DNA from: Podospora comata
Lineage: Eukaryota > Ascomycota > Sordariomycetes > Sordariales > Podosporaceae
Assembly: GCA_017354895.1 (NCBI GenBank)
Contig: CP071496.1
Coordinates: 2,976,001 to 3,040,000, forward strand
Direction: 5' to 3'
DNA: 64,000 nucleotides
The notes beneath the pieces are model-generated. The model did no database searches. It saw nothing but the letters and a program-made list of their open reading frames with translations, and was not told the origin of the DNA. Of the stretch, positions 44,172 to 57,457 are shown piece by piece. Both the position numbers and the translations under genes were made by a program. How positions within the stretch are numbered: the first letter of the stretch is position 1; each line of letters starts with the position of its first letter.

Positions 44172-44822
44172 GCATGAGGATTGGTGACGGGGAAGTCATG
44201 GCTGGTAGGGTTGTGTTGAGCGATCTTGGAAGACTTGTTTGAAGCGGATTACTATCATTTGGGTACTTTTATCTCAAGGGCAAACCTTTGGCAAGAAAGG
44301 TCGTCACCCCAGCTTCGTGACATATCCCTTCCTTGTTGGGTGACTGATCTTGGTGAAGAATGGACATTATGGCTTTAGCATTGCAGCCCCCGATTATGGT
44401 ATTCCTGACTGTTGCGGAGTTACTAATGCTCGCTTGATCTTGCGCCGATGTCGCTCCCTTTTGAGATTGGTTATGTAGGACAAAAGCTGATATACGGAAG
44501 ATGGGCTACACAAAACAGGACTTCCATCCAAGTATATACAAGTTATATATTTTAGCATGACACAGCCTTGCCTCAAGGGCTCGCTTTGCTTAGGTCGTTG
44601 TACTCTTTCCTTGCTATTTCACTGGTTTTTGGAAGAATATCAGTGCAAATGACTACTACCATGAACCAACATCATGAGCCTCTACTCGTGTACATGATAT
44701 CAACGTGGGGTGATGCCCCCGTACACAACCACGTTACGATGTGTACCTCGTGACGAATCTTTGTGTAAAATCTCATAAAGTAGTATTTGTGCCATGGGAA
44801 AACAGAAGCTATAAGGGGAGTC

Positions 44823-44844
44823 CAACAACAACAACAACAACAAT
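44823..44844. repeat. (CAA)n microsatellite
   Basis: About seven CAA/AAC triplets in the gene-poor region after LSB5. Confidence 0.85.
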
Positions 44845-45614
44845 AACCCCGCTTCTTGGCAGGAGAAGTTATTGAAAGGTGTTTTTGTGTGATGGTGATA
44901 CTACGGGTGGGTATCTATCTGCTGTGGATACGCACTTGATGTCGTGTGCTTGTCATTTTGGAGGGATTGGGGACACGAAAATCTGGGAACGGTAGACCGG
45001 GAGGGGATATGGTGGATGTGTGACAATGGTTCTTTCGATGTTGAGAGAGGGGGAGAGTGTGTGTGATGGATCAGAATACCTATCTAGCTGGTGTTTGTCT
45101 CGAGGAGGAAACAGATGCCTGCCGGGGAGTGGTTGTGGAATGGGTAAACAAAAAGGGGGGGTGGTGATGAGCTGTTTGTTCCACTGGAAAGGGGTAAACT
45201 AGTTTGTGATGGTCATGGGTGGGGGACAAGACTGTTGGAGAACAGGATGGGGAATAGATGATAGGAGTGAGTGACTTGATCTCCGTTGCTGCAAAGCAAA
45301 AGAAAAGTGCAGCATGCAGTGGAGACGTGGTAAAATGCACGACATTTGGGGGAGATGACTGCTTGCATTTGCTGTAGGGTCTGGGTGATGTCCACGTCAA
45401 TGGGGGTCCAGACCTTGGGGTTTGAGTCTGAAGTCATGCCCTCGAGTTGAGAGCATCTCGACTTCCTTGGCAGGTTTGTCAGGTGAAACCGACAATGGGA
45501 ACAAGCACTGGAGGTGAGACATTAGGGTCCAATCTGATAGGGAAGAAGGTGAGTACCATTTTTTTAGGGCGGTCATTGTCTTTTTTCCCACGATATGCGG
45601 AAACAAACAAGTTT

Positions 45615-45642
45615 GATGGTGGTGGTGGTGGTAGTGGTGGTG
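45615..45642. repeat. (GGT)n imperfect microsatellite
   Basis: Roughly nine GGT-type triplets with one GGTAGT interruption. Confidence 0.85.
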
Positions 45643-46577
45643 AAGGTTGTTCATGTCATGCTGAGGGGGTGCCACCCGGGTCCAAGACTTTCGTAGTGGT
45701 ACCTTTCCAGAAGTCACTGTTGGTGTTGCTGGAGTTTACTGATGGTTGGCAGGATAAAATGAGATAAATTCTATGGGAAGTATTTTGCTTGGAGATAACG
45801 GTGAGGAGTTGTCAGGTGGTGGGAATACTGTCGATAGCTACCCCGCGCAAAACGGAAGCTTCCGATCTGTAACACCCCAAGCCACTCAGCCCAACAAGAG
45901 TGAGGCGGTGCTGGATGCTCAGCCATACTTTGGTTTCCTGGGGAAGTGATGGACGAGCTGAAATGGTCTGCAAGTGGCCAAAATTAGATAGCTGGACTTT
46001 GCCTTTGCCAGACATTATTGAAGACACCAAAGATATCTCAGGACACCCATAGTTCAATGCCATCATTCTTCTTCAGAATACTCTCAGCAACCTCTTCATC
46101 ATGTGTGTCGTCGTATATGCAACGACATGTAAGCACCTCGTTGTGGCTTCCGGCGCTGCTCCGATAGGTAGCAAGACCGGCCACGAGAAGCTCTTTGTCA
46201 TCAACGGTGACGTTCCAAATCTTGATCGCAAAGTCACACTTGAAAATAAACGGCAAATCAAATAATAGACTGGAAATAAATACTCGAATAAAATGATTTA
46301 TCCCGCGGTCGACTCACAACTGACTTCTAGAAGCATATTGATAGGACGATTTAACCATCACATGGACGCGCTTCGCCGTCCCGTTTATCCCTCCTCCGTC
46401 CCGCCCTTCCCCAAGAGCTTGACCCCCCCCCCCCGCACCCGGCCCCAAAAGCTCTACTTTAGGGATAAGTTGGTGTGTGGCCGACAGCCCCTCGGGCCAT
46501 GGTACCTTGGAAAAAATGCTGGTCATCTGGTTGCCAACTCATCAACTCTTTTACCAGGTGAGTCGTAGCCCCGTCCC

Positions 46578-46597
46578 CCATCCATCCATCCATCCAT
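46578..46597. repeat. (CCAT)5 microsatellite
   Basis: Five copies of the CCAT tetranucleotide. A C13 run lies 150 bases upstream at about 46422-46434. Confidence 0.85.
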
Positions 46598-49476
46598 GAT
46601 ATCAAGCCATCTTATGGAAATGGAGTTCCAATTCCATTCCGCCGGCTGCCATCCCGAATCCAGGCTGAAGTTACTGACCGTCTTTTCTTCCGAAAGCAGG
46701 GAATTTGACAAGCACCGACGAATGGAAATGCCAATGCTATCACTGTCAAATCATTGTGCCTCTTGTTTGACAACCACCGTCGTCATACATTCCCGCTCTC
46801 CCAAGTCACGACACCCTGCTCGTAGCAACCATTGCATGCCTCACCTACACAAACTCGGTCACTCCAGCCGGGCAACAAACACGAGGAAGCAAGCAGCAAG
46901 CAGCATTGCCCTTCATCCTATCCCTTATCTGCCGAAGCTGCCAAAACCCGCTCCCAAAGTTGATATCTGACATGACTAGCGAACAACAGCGCTGCGAAAA
47001 GGAGGCGTCAAGTCAGTAGGGCTCTGGTACAGACGCTGATAGGAACGCTTACGACATGACATGACATGACGCTGTCCCGGCCGCGCGGTTGCGGTTGGGC
47101 GCCAAACCTGCCGCACTCTCACCCGTCCGCCATCATCACCTTATCACCTGTCAGAACGTTGAAGCGTCAATCGAGGGCTGTCGTCACGATCAGTTGGTGC
47201 TGGACCGGACGGGGCTGGAACTTGGACACGATGTCTAACTGGCAGGTCACCACTCACGCCTCGGTGTAAAGATAGGTGGGCAAGGTAGGTCGGGCCAATA
47301 TGGGAGATGGATGGCTTGACGTGGCAGTTGGACCACATGTCTTGCTGTTTTATCTCTCACCAGGCATTTTCTTTCTTTTGGCACCTTTTGGAGCCATGCA
47401 ACCGGCAGTGAGGTCGATGAGTCCGATTTGAGGCCTCAGATGCAGCTGCATGGCGTCTGCACGTTCAGCACTTGATGCTGCACTTGCCACCGCTGACAGA
47501 CTTCGGGATTTTTCTTTTCTTCTTTGCGACAAGACGCTAGGGATCGTGATCTTCGATCATGTTGGTATCGTATGCAGAGGCTGAAGACGGATTCAGAGGA
47601 GGCCAATTGGTAGTTCCGCATTCAACCGCCATTCCATTGCTGATCCTCTTGGCCAGCTGTCACCTGGGCATACGAATATGCGGTTGATTTGAGCTCTCTT
47701 TTCGGCAATTTCTTCTATCCTCTAATGTTTATCTCTTCCAACACAGCAAGGCTTAGGACTCTGATCACGTCGAGTTTTACAGATCGCAAGACAACCAGCC
47801 ATTGAGCACCATGCCAACTAGTCCCGTTACATGGTTGGGAGCCTTCGTCATCTGCCATACTCGGCTATTATATGCCGGACTTTTGGAATATCGACTGGCC
47901 TGGGATTGATGACTGCTTGGCCATGCAGCTGGAACTCGGCAAAGCCCGGCTGGCAATTGTTGGATTGATTTTTGAAGAAGTACCACAGACATATCCAGGG
48001 ACAAGGCCGGGATCTCTGAGTTACATTCCATCAGTGTCCAGTACATGCCTACTTGTCCCTGGGGCAGCACCTTTGGCTTCAAAGCTATTTGTTTCTGCAA
48101 GTGCGGCTGCCATGAAATGCATGCGACAGGTGAATGCGTTCTGGACGCAGGGAAATTGAACCTTGACTTCGTAAGCTTCCTTCCTCATACTGTAGGTGGA
48201 ATAGCAATCGAGACTCCAACATCATACATACCTAGTAAAGTGACCTGCTACGTTGAAAAATAGAGAGATCAATGATACTTCTAGCATCTACTAGCAGCCA
48301 TCGCGATTGTTGCCATAACTATTCAGGATACGACCTGTAACCAAAGTCCAGTACAAGATGTTGTTCTGGTAAGCTCAGTCGTCGGGGGTGGAATACCGGA
48401 AGCCATCCGACAAGCGAGACAGGAGGGCTCAACGAGCAATATAAGCTTGTCTCGAGTCTGCCCGATAGCTCTATATGCTGCCCGTCCCATGTTGCTGCAA
48501 ATAATACAATTCGTTTTATATATCAACGCCAATTTCTCGGGTACCTAGATTACCTTGTCTCGTTCCACGTGGAAGTGCCGACGACTGAGACCATTTATCC
48601 GGAATATCCAGACCTCCATGCCTCCCGTTCATCCACAGTTCACACCTCTGTACACGGGAGCCGGGTTTGTCGCTCGGTTGAGGAATCTCTCCCGAAGCCA
48701 GGATGAGTTTGATTTCTACCGGGCCGTCGCTATGCTCACATGGCTTGAGGTCAACCTTGACGTACCGAAACATGGGGATAGGTACGCTTGTATGGACTTT
48801 GCACCATACCTCCTTGTTTAGGGTGCCTGCAAAGGCCCGAAACCGATTTTGGCTGTTGGTCCGCCAAGAGGACACCATCAAGAATACCTCCCAACCGTTG
48901 AAGAATAAACATTCATCCGCCAGATATTCCTTGTTACACTTAAAAAAGGGGCTTAGGGGGTCACCACTGGAGAAGTCGTGATGGTGTTGAGCTCACCGAG
49001 CCTCACCTTGTCTCAGATGAGCTTAGCGTGGATGTCTCACCTCAGAGCCCCACATTCGGCAGCCCCACAGTTGACGTCGGGTGGTGCTGCAGCTTCATGG
49101 AGAACTCCAGAAGCAGCGAGCTCTTGGCCTTGAACAATCGAAAGACATTCAGATATCTGAGTCACATGCCGAGAGCTTCACATCGCCGCATTAGGAATCG
49201 TTTCTGTATGATTCATTTTGAGTAAGAAGCTCGGATTGCCACTCAAAAGGGTAGAAGGGTTTTATTTATTAATTCTTTCTCGGGGTTTCGCTTTCCAGTT
49301 TGGTCTCATTCAACAACAACTGGTCTTGGCGCTGTTGCCACTGCTCACTTAACGACCATCTTTCATTTTCACCACTGACGGTCAATACCTCATCAATAAC
49401 GAAGAAAACACCATCCCTTTTATTTTGCTATTGTCAAAAACAACATCTAAAGACGTCAGTTCAACAAGACGACATA

Positions 49477-51673
49477 ATGATACCCCACCACCCCAAACCC
49501 GGCACCAGCACAACCCACAGCACCCAAGCAGTAACCTCCCCCCCACGCCCCTCCCGCGTCGTCCCAAAACCCATCCCCCCTCAACAAACCCTCGACACCC
49601 GAACCTACCAAATCAACCAGCTCAAACGCCGCTACCCCTCCCACAAGGAAACCTCGTTGCCAGGCGGCACCGGCACCTCCCTCAGCTTCAACCTCGTCCC
49701 GTCAGACCCCGACTTCCCCTTCGACCTCCCCCAGCTGGAATGCGACCTCCACATTCCTTCTAAATACCCCAAGTCACCCGCCAAATTACACGTCAAAAAC
49801 TCTGATATCCCCCGAGGCTTCGCGATTAACATCGAAAAGGGATGGGACAAGCTGGTTGAGGAACGGAAGGGGGGAGGCGGGACGCTGTTGAGTCTGGTAA
49901 ATGGGCTTGACAAGAGATTAGAGGGGTTGCTGAGCGAGGAGAAGGCCGAGACGGTGAAATTGACGATTTTTAAAGACACCAGACACCTGGATCGGCAGCG
50001 AGCGGAGGAGGAGGAGGAGGAGGAGGAGGAGGAGTCAAAAACTGAACCGGTTGTTGTGCCTCCTGTTAGGAGAGCTTATATCCCCTTGGAGACCTTCACG
50101 CAAGCCCAGATTGCAGAGGCGAAAGCCCGGCGCGCGCAGGAAGTTAGACAGCTCGAGGCAAGAATGGGGCGGTTACAGCATTATCACCGGTCGAGTGATG
50201 GGATTATTTACACGTTGCCTCTTGAGCCGAAGAAGAGGGCCGAGTTACCGGGGGAGTTGAAGGGGGTTATGTCGGTGCAGCTGGTTGTGCCGTTGTTGTA
50301 TCCGTTACAGAATTTGAGGGTGTTGCTGAATGATGTTGAGGGAGGGAAGGAAGGGGAGGAGCTGGCGGAGGGAGTGGAGGAGTTGTTTAGTAGGAAGGCG
50401 GGGGAGTTGGTCAAGAAGGAGGGGAGTGAACAAGGGGAGAAGATGGGGTTGGTGGCAATGGTGAATTGGTTGGCGCAGAGGATTCATTTGTTGGTTAGGG
50501 AGGTGGTGAGGGAGAGGGAGAAGAGGAGGAAGGAGGGGGAGGAGGGGAGGGGGAAGGTGGAGGAGGTTGAGGTTAGGGAGGCGGAGCATGCTGCTAGTGT
50601 TGAGAGGGTTGGGCAGGTGGATAGGGGGCATTTGCATGTTATTCCCAGGCCGCCGGAGTGGGGGTTTGGAGATGATGGGACAGAATCTTCTAACTACGAC
50701 TCTGAGGATGAGGATGATGAGGGTGGTGCTGAGCTTGGGAAGGATGGCGAGGAAATGGGGGGGTCGTCACTGCCTACTCAGACGATTGAGAAGGGGACAG
50801 CGATGTTATTCCCTTCGATTGAACTGCATGGGATTGAGCTGCTTCAGGTGTCGGTTCTGAGCCTCAATGTCAAGTGCGATCGTTGCAAGACGCTGAACGA
50901 AGTCACGGGGCTGAAGAATAACCTGGATAAGGCGAGCAGCTGCAAAAAGTGTGCCACTGCTTTTACTGTTAGGTATCGGCAAGAGCTGGTGCACATGAAC
51001 TCTACAAGGGCGGGCTTCATTGATGCTACTGGGTGTACAGTTGCCGATTTGTTACCAAGGTATGTCTTATTCTGCTTTCTAGTCTCTCGTGAGACATATT
51101 GATTGACACAATCACAGCACCTTTGTCCCAGCATGCGGCAAATGCTCCCACCCCTCTCTCGGCCTCGTCTCCGTCCGTGGCGAGACAACGACCAACATCT
51201 GCCGAGAATGCCACGCCCGCTTCGCCTTCAAGATCCCCGACGTCAAATTCCTCGACTACGCTCCCGGCATGCACACTAGGCTACCGCCTACCTCTGGTCC
51301 TCGCCGCAAGACAGAAAAACTGGGTCTTCACGCTGGTGAACCTCTCCCGGAAAAGGGGTCCTGCCAGCACTACAAGAAGAGCTACAGATGGTTCCGGTTT
51401 TCGTGCTGCTCAAAGGTGTATCCGTGTGACAAGTGCCACGATGCGGCTGAGGAGCACATCAATGAGTGGGCGAACAGGATGATTTGCGGGTGGTGTTCAC
51501 GGGAGCAGAATTACAGTGTGGAGAGTTGTGCCTTTTGCGGAAGGAGCGTGATTGGGAAGAGGGGCAGTGGGTATTGGGAGGGGGGGAAGGGGACGAGGGA
51601 TAAGAGGTTGATGAGGAGGGGGGATAAGAGAAAGTATAGACGGGTGGGAGGGGGGGAGACGAGGAAGGACTGA
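49477..51673 (+). CDS. CHY-type zinc-finger protein with long N-terminal region
   Basis: Exons 49477-51059 and 51118-51673 (712 aa), with a 58-base GTATGT...CACAG intron; the join reads DLLPSTFVPACGKCSH. The C-terminus (about 610-669) is a CHY zinc finger: GSCQHYKKSYRWFRFSCC, VYPCDKCHDAAEEH, CGWCSREQNYSVESCAFCG. Two more paired-cysteine clusters precede it (KCDRCKTLNE...SCKKCATAF; ACGKCSH...CRECHARF), suggesting additional zinc ribbons. The N-terminal ~150 residues (LPQLECDLHIPSKYPKSPAKLHV) look like an RWD-type fold. The middle is charged and coiled-coil-like, with a run of ten Glu codons around residue 178 and long Arg/Glu helices. CHY proteins include yeast Hot13 and plant/animal RCHY1-type ligases; no RING finger is visible here, so ligase activity is not implied. 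The ATG at 49477 follows a non-coding-looking leader. Confidence 0.87.
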
Positions 51674-53606
51674 GATGAAAGTCATCGGGGTATCCTAGAA
51701 GGAAATATTTCTTAGACTTAGAGCAAAATTCTGATGTCTTCATAAGTCTCTGTTACAGAGTTGCAACTATCTTGATGACCACCAGCAACCTGCAGCCCCA
51801 TATGCAACCCCCTTCTCGCCTACCATTTACCGCGCTCTTGGATTCGGCACACGCTCGCTCAGCTGGCGGCAGTCAAATGTATGCATATGCAAGCAAGTTA
51901 TAGTTTATCTGGTGACTCGTACAATGTCTTGCATTAACATCACCCCCTTTTTTCTTTTACTGTCATTTTCACCTTTTTAAAACGCGGCGCCTAACACACC
52001 ACTACCGGCGGTTAAGGCCAGAGTCTCAGCGTCATCATGTCTCACCTCACCCACCTACCCGCTTTAGCGCGGGATAAAAAGCACAAAAAATCTGATTGGT
52101 TGGGAGACTGATGGTTGTCAGGTTCAAGTCACGCTGGAGGGTTTAAAAAGAGAAAAGGGGAATTGATCTGATGCTTGTTGTTAATCACGGGAATGGGTAC
52201 GGGAAAAGGTATCTCGATCGCGGAGGAATCGAGATGTGATGAGGGTGCAGAGGGGAAGGTCACGCTTGGGGAGAAGGATGGGGGAAATTCGGGGTGTTGA
52301 TCTGTGATGGGTTTGGACGGGCGAATCATTAAATCCAGATTCTTTTATTTTTATTTTATTCTTTTGCCAGTGAGATAAAATAGAATAATAAATAAAATAT
52401 CTCGGTGTCTGTTGTTATTTCTTGATTTTCATTCAAACCAGGCCCGCAACGTTACAAAATGGAACATCTTGGAAAGTCTTGATGTCTGCGCCTCATTTGT
52501 TTTGATGATAGAACAGGCAATGACAGACAAGGTGGCCAAGAGTGGCTGACCGAGTGCCCATTCTTTCCCGTGTCTCTTACTTATCTTTCCTTTCCGCTGG
52601 CCGGTGACCATTCCCAAACCCTGTCTGTGTTTGGATGTCTTCGTGAGTTGACCTGTGAGAGTTGAGGGTTGGGAAAGCTGAAAGGTCAGAGGTTCGGCTC
52701 GCTGGGCCTGCGTTCCGCCTCATTTAGTGCCATGTACCAACAATCAACGTTTGCCGGTACCAGAGAAATCACAATCCGGGGAACGCCTGGGACCAATTCC
52801 GGGCGGCTGGTTGGCTGCGAAATTGTGTCAAGGCAAGGCGGAAGGAATGTGGGGAAGGTTTTTGGGAGAGGATGACAGCGGCGGGCAAAATGCAGTCTGG
52901 GAATCTTGACAATCCAGATTGGGGATGTTGAGGTCCCATCACGAAGTCGAACTGGGAATTGAGAATGTCCAAATCTTGGTGAATGGGTGAACGGGATGCA
53001 ACGCTGCCGGCTTGGAAGTTGAGACTTTGGTTGGCAAGCAAATAATCTTGTAATCGAAGATGGTGTGCTTTACTTGTCATCGAGATCACGACAAAACATC
53101 GGCCAGGGAAAGCCGTTTCTTTCTCGATATCTTGGTACATGTGAAGAGACAAAAGAAAAAGGGGGTCAAAATGTCGTCAGTCTTACTGGATAGTTCATTG
53201 GGAGATGCCGAATCTCGCAGTAGTGATGTTGTATCGCGGCTTGGCGTTTCTGTATCTCCAAAAAAAAAAAACTGGGAATAAGGTTGGCGAGGAGGTACAT
53301 GGTGGGTTTTGACAGGTTACCCAAAATTGGAAATTGATCGTCGAGTTTCCCACGTTTGGCTTTGAAGAGCGAGTCTTGGGCTCTTGGATGGCTTTCTTGG
53401 GGCTAGGGCTGCTGTGAGGGGTGGAAAGGCACGGATTGGTAGATCTTGCGAGGTACGAGTGTCAATGTCGAAGTACAAAGGCTGAGGATAGAGGCGTGCA
53501 GAGTACACGGCGATCAGGACCCGGATTTCTGCAAGATAATCACATAATGGAGAGACTCTTTTGCCCGTTTTGGGACCGAGAGTTTTGATGCCGATGATTT
53601 CGTAGA
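51674..53606. other. Intergenic 1.9 kb, nothing recognised
   Basis: Contains AT-rich low-complexity sequence around 52340-52400 and no supported gene. Confidence 0.45.
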
Positions 53607-54014
53607 ATGAAGGTTGTTGTTGTGATTATATGTTGTGGAGTTCTTATGCTGTCGTTGTCCGCCCGGACGCCGAGGCCCCCACCTTCCGTGCCGGTGCCGG
53701 CGCCGGAAGCCACTGCGATAATAGATAAGATATCCGAGACCAGCACTTTAGAAGGTGCTCTTGGCTATCTGGTATCGAGTTCGAATGACCGCTTTGAACA
53801 ACCCAATTTCTGTTTTTCTCCTGCCGACCAGCTTGTAGATGGATATAGTTCTGACGGCCATGCATTGCAAATCATGGTCTATGCCGTCAACCCCGTCAAT
53901 CAATGCGCATCGAAGGAGTCAGAAACGCCAATTAATTCATGTGTAACTTGGGATCGTCCCGACCACGCGGTCAAATCCGGGACGGGTGCAGCAGCCCAAA
54001 CCCACCAGCATTGA
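53607..54014 (+). CDS. Possible small secreted protein, doubtful
   Basis: A 135-codon intronless frame beginning MKVVVVIICCGVLMLSLSA, which looks like a signal peptide, followed by a Pro-rich segment and a polar domain with three cysteines (NFCFSP, NQCASK, NSCVTW). No family is recognised. The frame lies in a 4-kb stretch otherwise without genes, and the third-position bias is weaker than in the clear genes. It could be a lineage-specific secreted protein or a chance frame. Confidence 0.25.
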   Translation: MKVVVVIICCGVLMLSLSARTPRPPPSVPVPAPEATAIIDKISETSTLEGALGYLVSSSNDRFEQPNFCFSPADQLVDGYSSDGHALQIMVYAVNPVNQCASKESETPINSCVTWDRPDHAVKSGTGAAAQTHQH

Positions 54015-55657
54015 CATCATCTTGTCATTCCTCACCACGGTGAGCTCCATCAAATGTTACACAGCACAAGAGGTGAGTGAATCGGCTGCAAGGAAGAGCC
54101 TCATATATCGAATGTCACTCTGAGTATCTCGATGCTGAAGCAACTCAGCCGGAGATTGAGTGAGAAGTGATCCTCACTCCCACACTCGCTCCGCGTGACC
54201 GTCCAGACACCGCTGTGCCCGTTTTACAGGCATCGAGATCTTCAAAAAAACGGTCGCCGAGTTTCTTCGCCAGGGGTAAAGAATTCTGGCACATGAGTCT
54301 TTAAGGCATCAAAGCGGCATCACCGAAAGCCACACTCGGGCACCATGAACCCGAAGAACGGAAATGCTTCTCGAAGAGGGATGGAAGTGATTCAGATTCA
54401 TCGCTTGGGCCCATCTGATCACGAAGAGTTGAACTAGGTGAAGCGTAACAGAAACAAAAGCTGCCCTAACAAGCAAAAAGCGCCGAGTGACCACAACAGC
54501 CAAGCCTTAAAATGAAGCCGTCGTCAACACCCCTTGCTGTTCGCCGCTCAGGCCTCGAGTGGTTGGTTGCACTTCCAAAGCCCTTCTGGAAGGCCCGAGA
54601 GTGGTGATAGCAGGGGCATTAGCTTCACTTGCACCGTTTCCGGAAGGTGAGCCTTTACATCCCATTGGTCCCAAGCTGTCGAGCTAGGGAAGACAGGGGT
54701 TCCTTGAGGCTCTCTGGCGCCTTGGTGTTTGGTGTCAAAACATCTTCAGGGGGAGATAAAATGAAATAATAGGGAGAATGAAATTATTGGGACCGTTTTC
54801 TTTATTTTATTTTTATTTTTTATTTTTTTTATCACAAGATCACAAGCTTCTCCATCACTCCACCCTAATTTCTTTCGTCTCAGATTGCCGGCAAGCCCTA
54901 CGTCAAGGGGAGGGGGGTGGCACAAACCACTGCCTTGGGCCTCACACATGAACCACGTGGATTTTGGATGCTGAGGTCATTGATGATAACGGTACCTTTG
55001 ACGGTGTATACAGGTGACAAGCAAATGAATGAGAGACAGGAAATAAGTGGTGTGCTAATGAATTGAGGTGGTGTTGAGCATTGCTGAGCGACTTCCTCGG
55101 CCATGACTGATGCTTCACGTGTCTCGGTGCACCTTCCCGGAGTTGCACCGCTTGAATGGGAGGCTCTTTCCCTTGCTCCGATGCCACAGCTCGGCCGCCC
55201 AATCACCCCGCCTTTTGGGAACTGTCAGCTGTCAACCAACTTCAAGCACGCGACCACCCCTCTGACGTAGATGTTCCCCATCGACGATGATACTCGCAAG
55301 AGTCAATTCCTCTGGCGGCAGTCATCCAGTACGAAGTACCGGTATGCCGAAACTAGTCCCAAGGTGACTGTGGTCCTCTCACCATACTGCTGAAACGCAT
55401 GTGTTCTTGATCGTGTTGTATTCGTGATCATTGTGCCATGTATTCATATGTGCTTATGCTAGATCGTGATCTGATAGGGCATCAAATCATTACCTACCTG
55501 TCTATCCCAAAGTTGCTCCGGAACGCCGCCCAATGTAGTTGGCCAGTCATGCCGGGTATCAACAAGCTTCTGATGGACCAATCAACTCCAAGTAAACAAA
55601 ATAGCCACCCAGTTGTCAATTCTCGTTTCTCGGTATGCCTTTATCGTCCCTTAGGTA
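54015..55657. other. Intergenic, nothing recognised
   Basis: No supported gene. An AT-rich run lies near 54800-54832. The right part is the 3' flank of the minus-strand MFS transporter. Confidence 0.45.
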
Positions 55658-57457
55658 TCAGACTTTGGAGTCCTGGGAAGCGACGGTGCTCAAGTTTGCC
55701 CTCTTCTCCGGTCCGTTGGCTGCAACTCTCTCTGTGCCTGGGCCCTCGGCGGAGGGATCCCTCAGAAGAGGGAATTTGCAGACGCAGTTGTAGAGACCAA
55801 CTATCCCGGACAGGGCACAGCAAATGACCCAAAGCACGCGAAGAGCATCGATGATGGCTTTCCGGCAGTTGGGATCCCGCTTGATCTCTTCAATCATTCT
55901 CAAGATTTCTTCAGAGTTCATCTCCCCGCCTACCTGCCGGAGCCTCTGGTTCATGGTGTAGCTGAAGACAGTTGTGCCAATGGCAATACCAAGACACATT
56001 CCAGCCGACCTGGCCTGTAAGCCCATGGCAATTGCATGGCCGTTAAGTTCACGCTTTGTCGCCGCGAGAAGCGAAACATTGAGCGCTGCCATCAAGATGC
56101 CTGCCGCCAAACCAACACCGCAGTTGACGATGACCAACCATGGCAGAGGGGTGTTGTCGTCCATGAACCACAGAAGGCCGAGTGAGAGAACAGCTAATGG
56201 CCAGCCTACCGAGACAGCCTCCCGGATTCGATTCGTCCGACGCATCACCAAGCCGCACACCAGGGCCGCAATGGGTATGCTCACTGTTTCTGGAAGGACT
56301 GCGACGCTGGTTTTCATCTTACTATAGCCCCGCACACCTTCCCAGAAGAGGACGAGATGGAACAAGAGTATGTTCAGACAGATGCCGCAGACCGTCAGGC
56401 CGAGGATGGCTGAGACGGTGACATGATTGCTGAAAATCTCGGGCCGGAACATTGGTCGCCTCGCAAAGAACCGTTGATGCACCGCCAGTGTCGCCAACCC
56501 AATGACGCCCGATGCTAACGGTACCAAAGCCTGGACGGATATCCACGGGAAAAGCGTCGGAGCCATGACAAATGGCGAGAGGAATGACAGGGCAGACGGG
56601 ATGAATATTCCGATACCGATCCAGTCGACACTTTTCAGACTTTTTCGAATGCCTAGCTCAGGTCTGTCAAACCCGAGCAGGAATGCCAGACCGATAGCAG
56701 AGATGACAAGCAGCGGAAGGTTCATGAAGAACAACATTCTCTACTGACATGTTAGCCACTGACAGGTTCGCATCCCGCACGATACATACCCAAGATTTGA
56801 GCTTGATGTATGCCGTTCCGATGATTGGTCCGCAGGCAAGACCGATAGCGGTGACAGCATTTTGGGTTGCCAGCCAGATGGCTCGATCCTGGATAGGCAC
56901 GAGGTCGGTCAGGATAATAGCAGAGAGAACCGAGCCGGCGTTGGCAAATCCTTGAAAAGCACGGCCGGCAAGAAGGACGGCGATACTGTTTGCCGTTCCA
57001 GCGATGACTGTCCCGGCGGCTGCAAAAGTCAACACTAGCAGAAACGCTGGCTTTCTTCCGACGACATGGGAGATTTCTGCAACGGGCTGTTGGAAGATGG
57101 TGGCGCTCAGGTAGTATATGGTGCCCATGGAAAACACTTCCGTTCTCGTCGCGTTCAAGTCTCTCGCAATGTCCTATGTTTTGCTGTTAGTCTTGCGGTG
57201 CTGGAGTCAACACAGGGAAGAGTCCCTACCGGCACGGCCACAGCTACCGAGGTCATGTCAAGATGAACAACGAACTGTATCAGGAGAAGAAACAGGAATA
57301 TCGCCGAACGCCGTGTGCGAGAAACACGGCGGTGTCCCGGTTCCCCATCCTGCGTAGGCGTCGCAGCCATGATTGAGGCCGCTGTTGATTTGAGCATGAC
57401 AATGGAACCTCGGCCGGAGAACGGCTCCGTCTGACTTGATGGAGATTCCTTATCCAT
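55658..57457 (-). CDS. MFS transporter, DHA2 (14-helix drug:H+ antiporter) type
   Basis: Minus-strand exons 57457-57230, 57173-56790 and 56740-55658 (564 aa). The introns are 56 and 49 bases (GTAGGG...CATAG; GTATGT...CAGTAG), and joins restore AVPDIARDLNATRTEVF and YIKLKSWRMLFFMNLPLL, the latter matching the W-R-x-x-F-x-x-N-x-P signature of this transporter group. Helix 1 is AIFLFLLLIQFVVHLDMTSV. ISHVVGRKPAFLL is motif A with the usual acidic residue absent. GPIIGTAYI corresponds to motif C-type glycine spacing. About 14 hydrophobic segments can be counted. Such pumps export toxins, drugs or amino acids across the plasma membrane; the substrate is not predictable. No biosynthetic backbone gene is nearby in the window, so a metabolite-cluster role is unsupported. 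It shares a 1.1-kb divergent region with the TLC-domain gene. Confidence 0.92.

Larger units (their letters stand above)
44172..49476. other. 5.3 kb gene-poor region
   Basis: No protein-coding gene can be supported on either strand. The open frames are short, overlap each other and lack motifs. It contains simple repeats at 44823-44844, 45615-45642, 46422-46434 and 46578-46597. Much of it may be a long 3' UTR/promoter or non-coding transcripts. Confidence 0.45.

Noticed and set aside
48516-48881. Overlapping 121-codon minus and 88-codon plus frames
   Set aside because: They cover each other, have no motif or splice support, and only one at most could be real.
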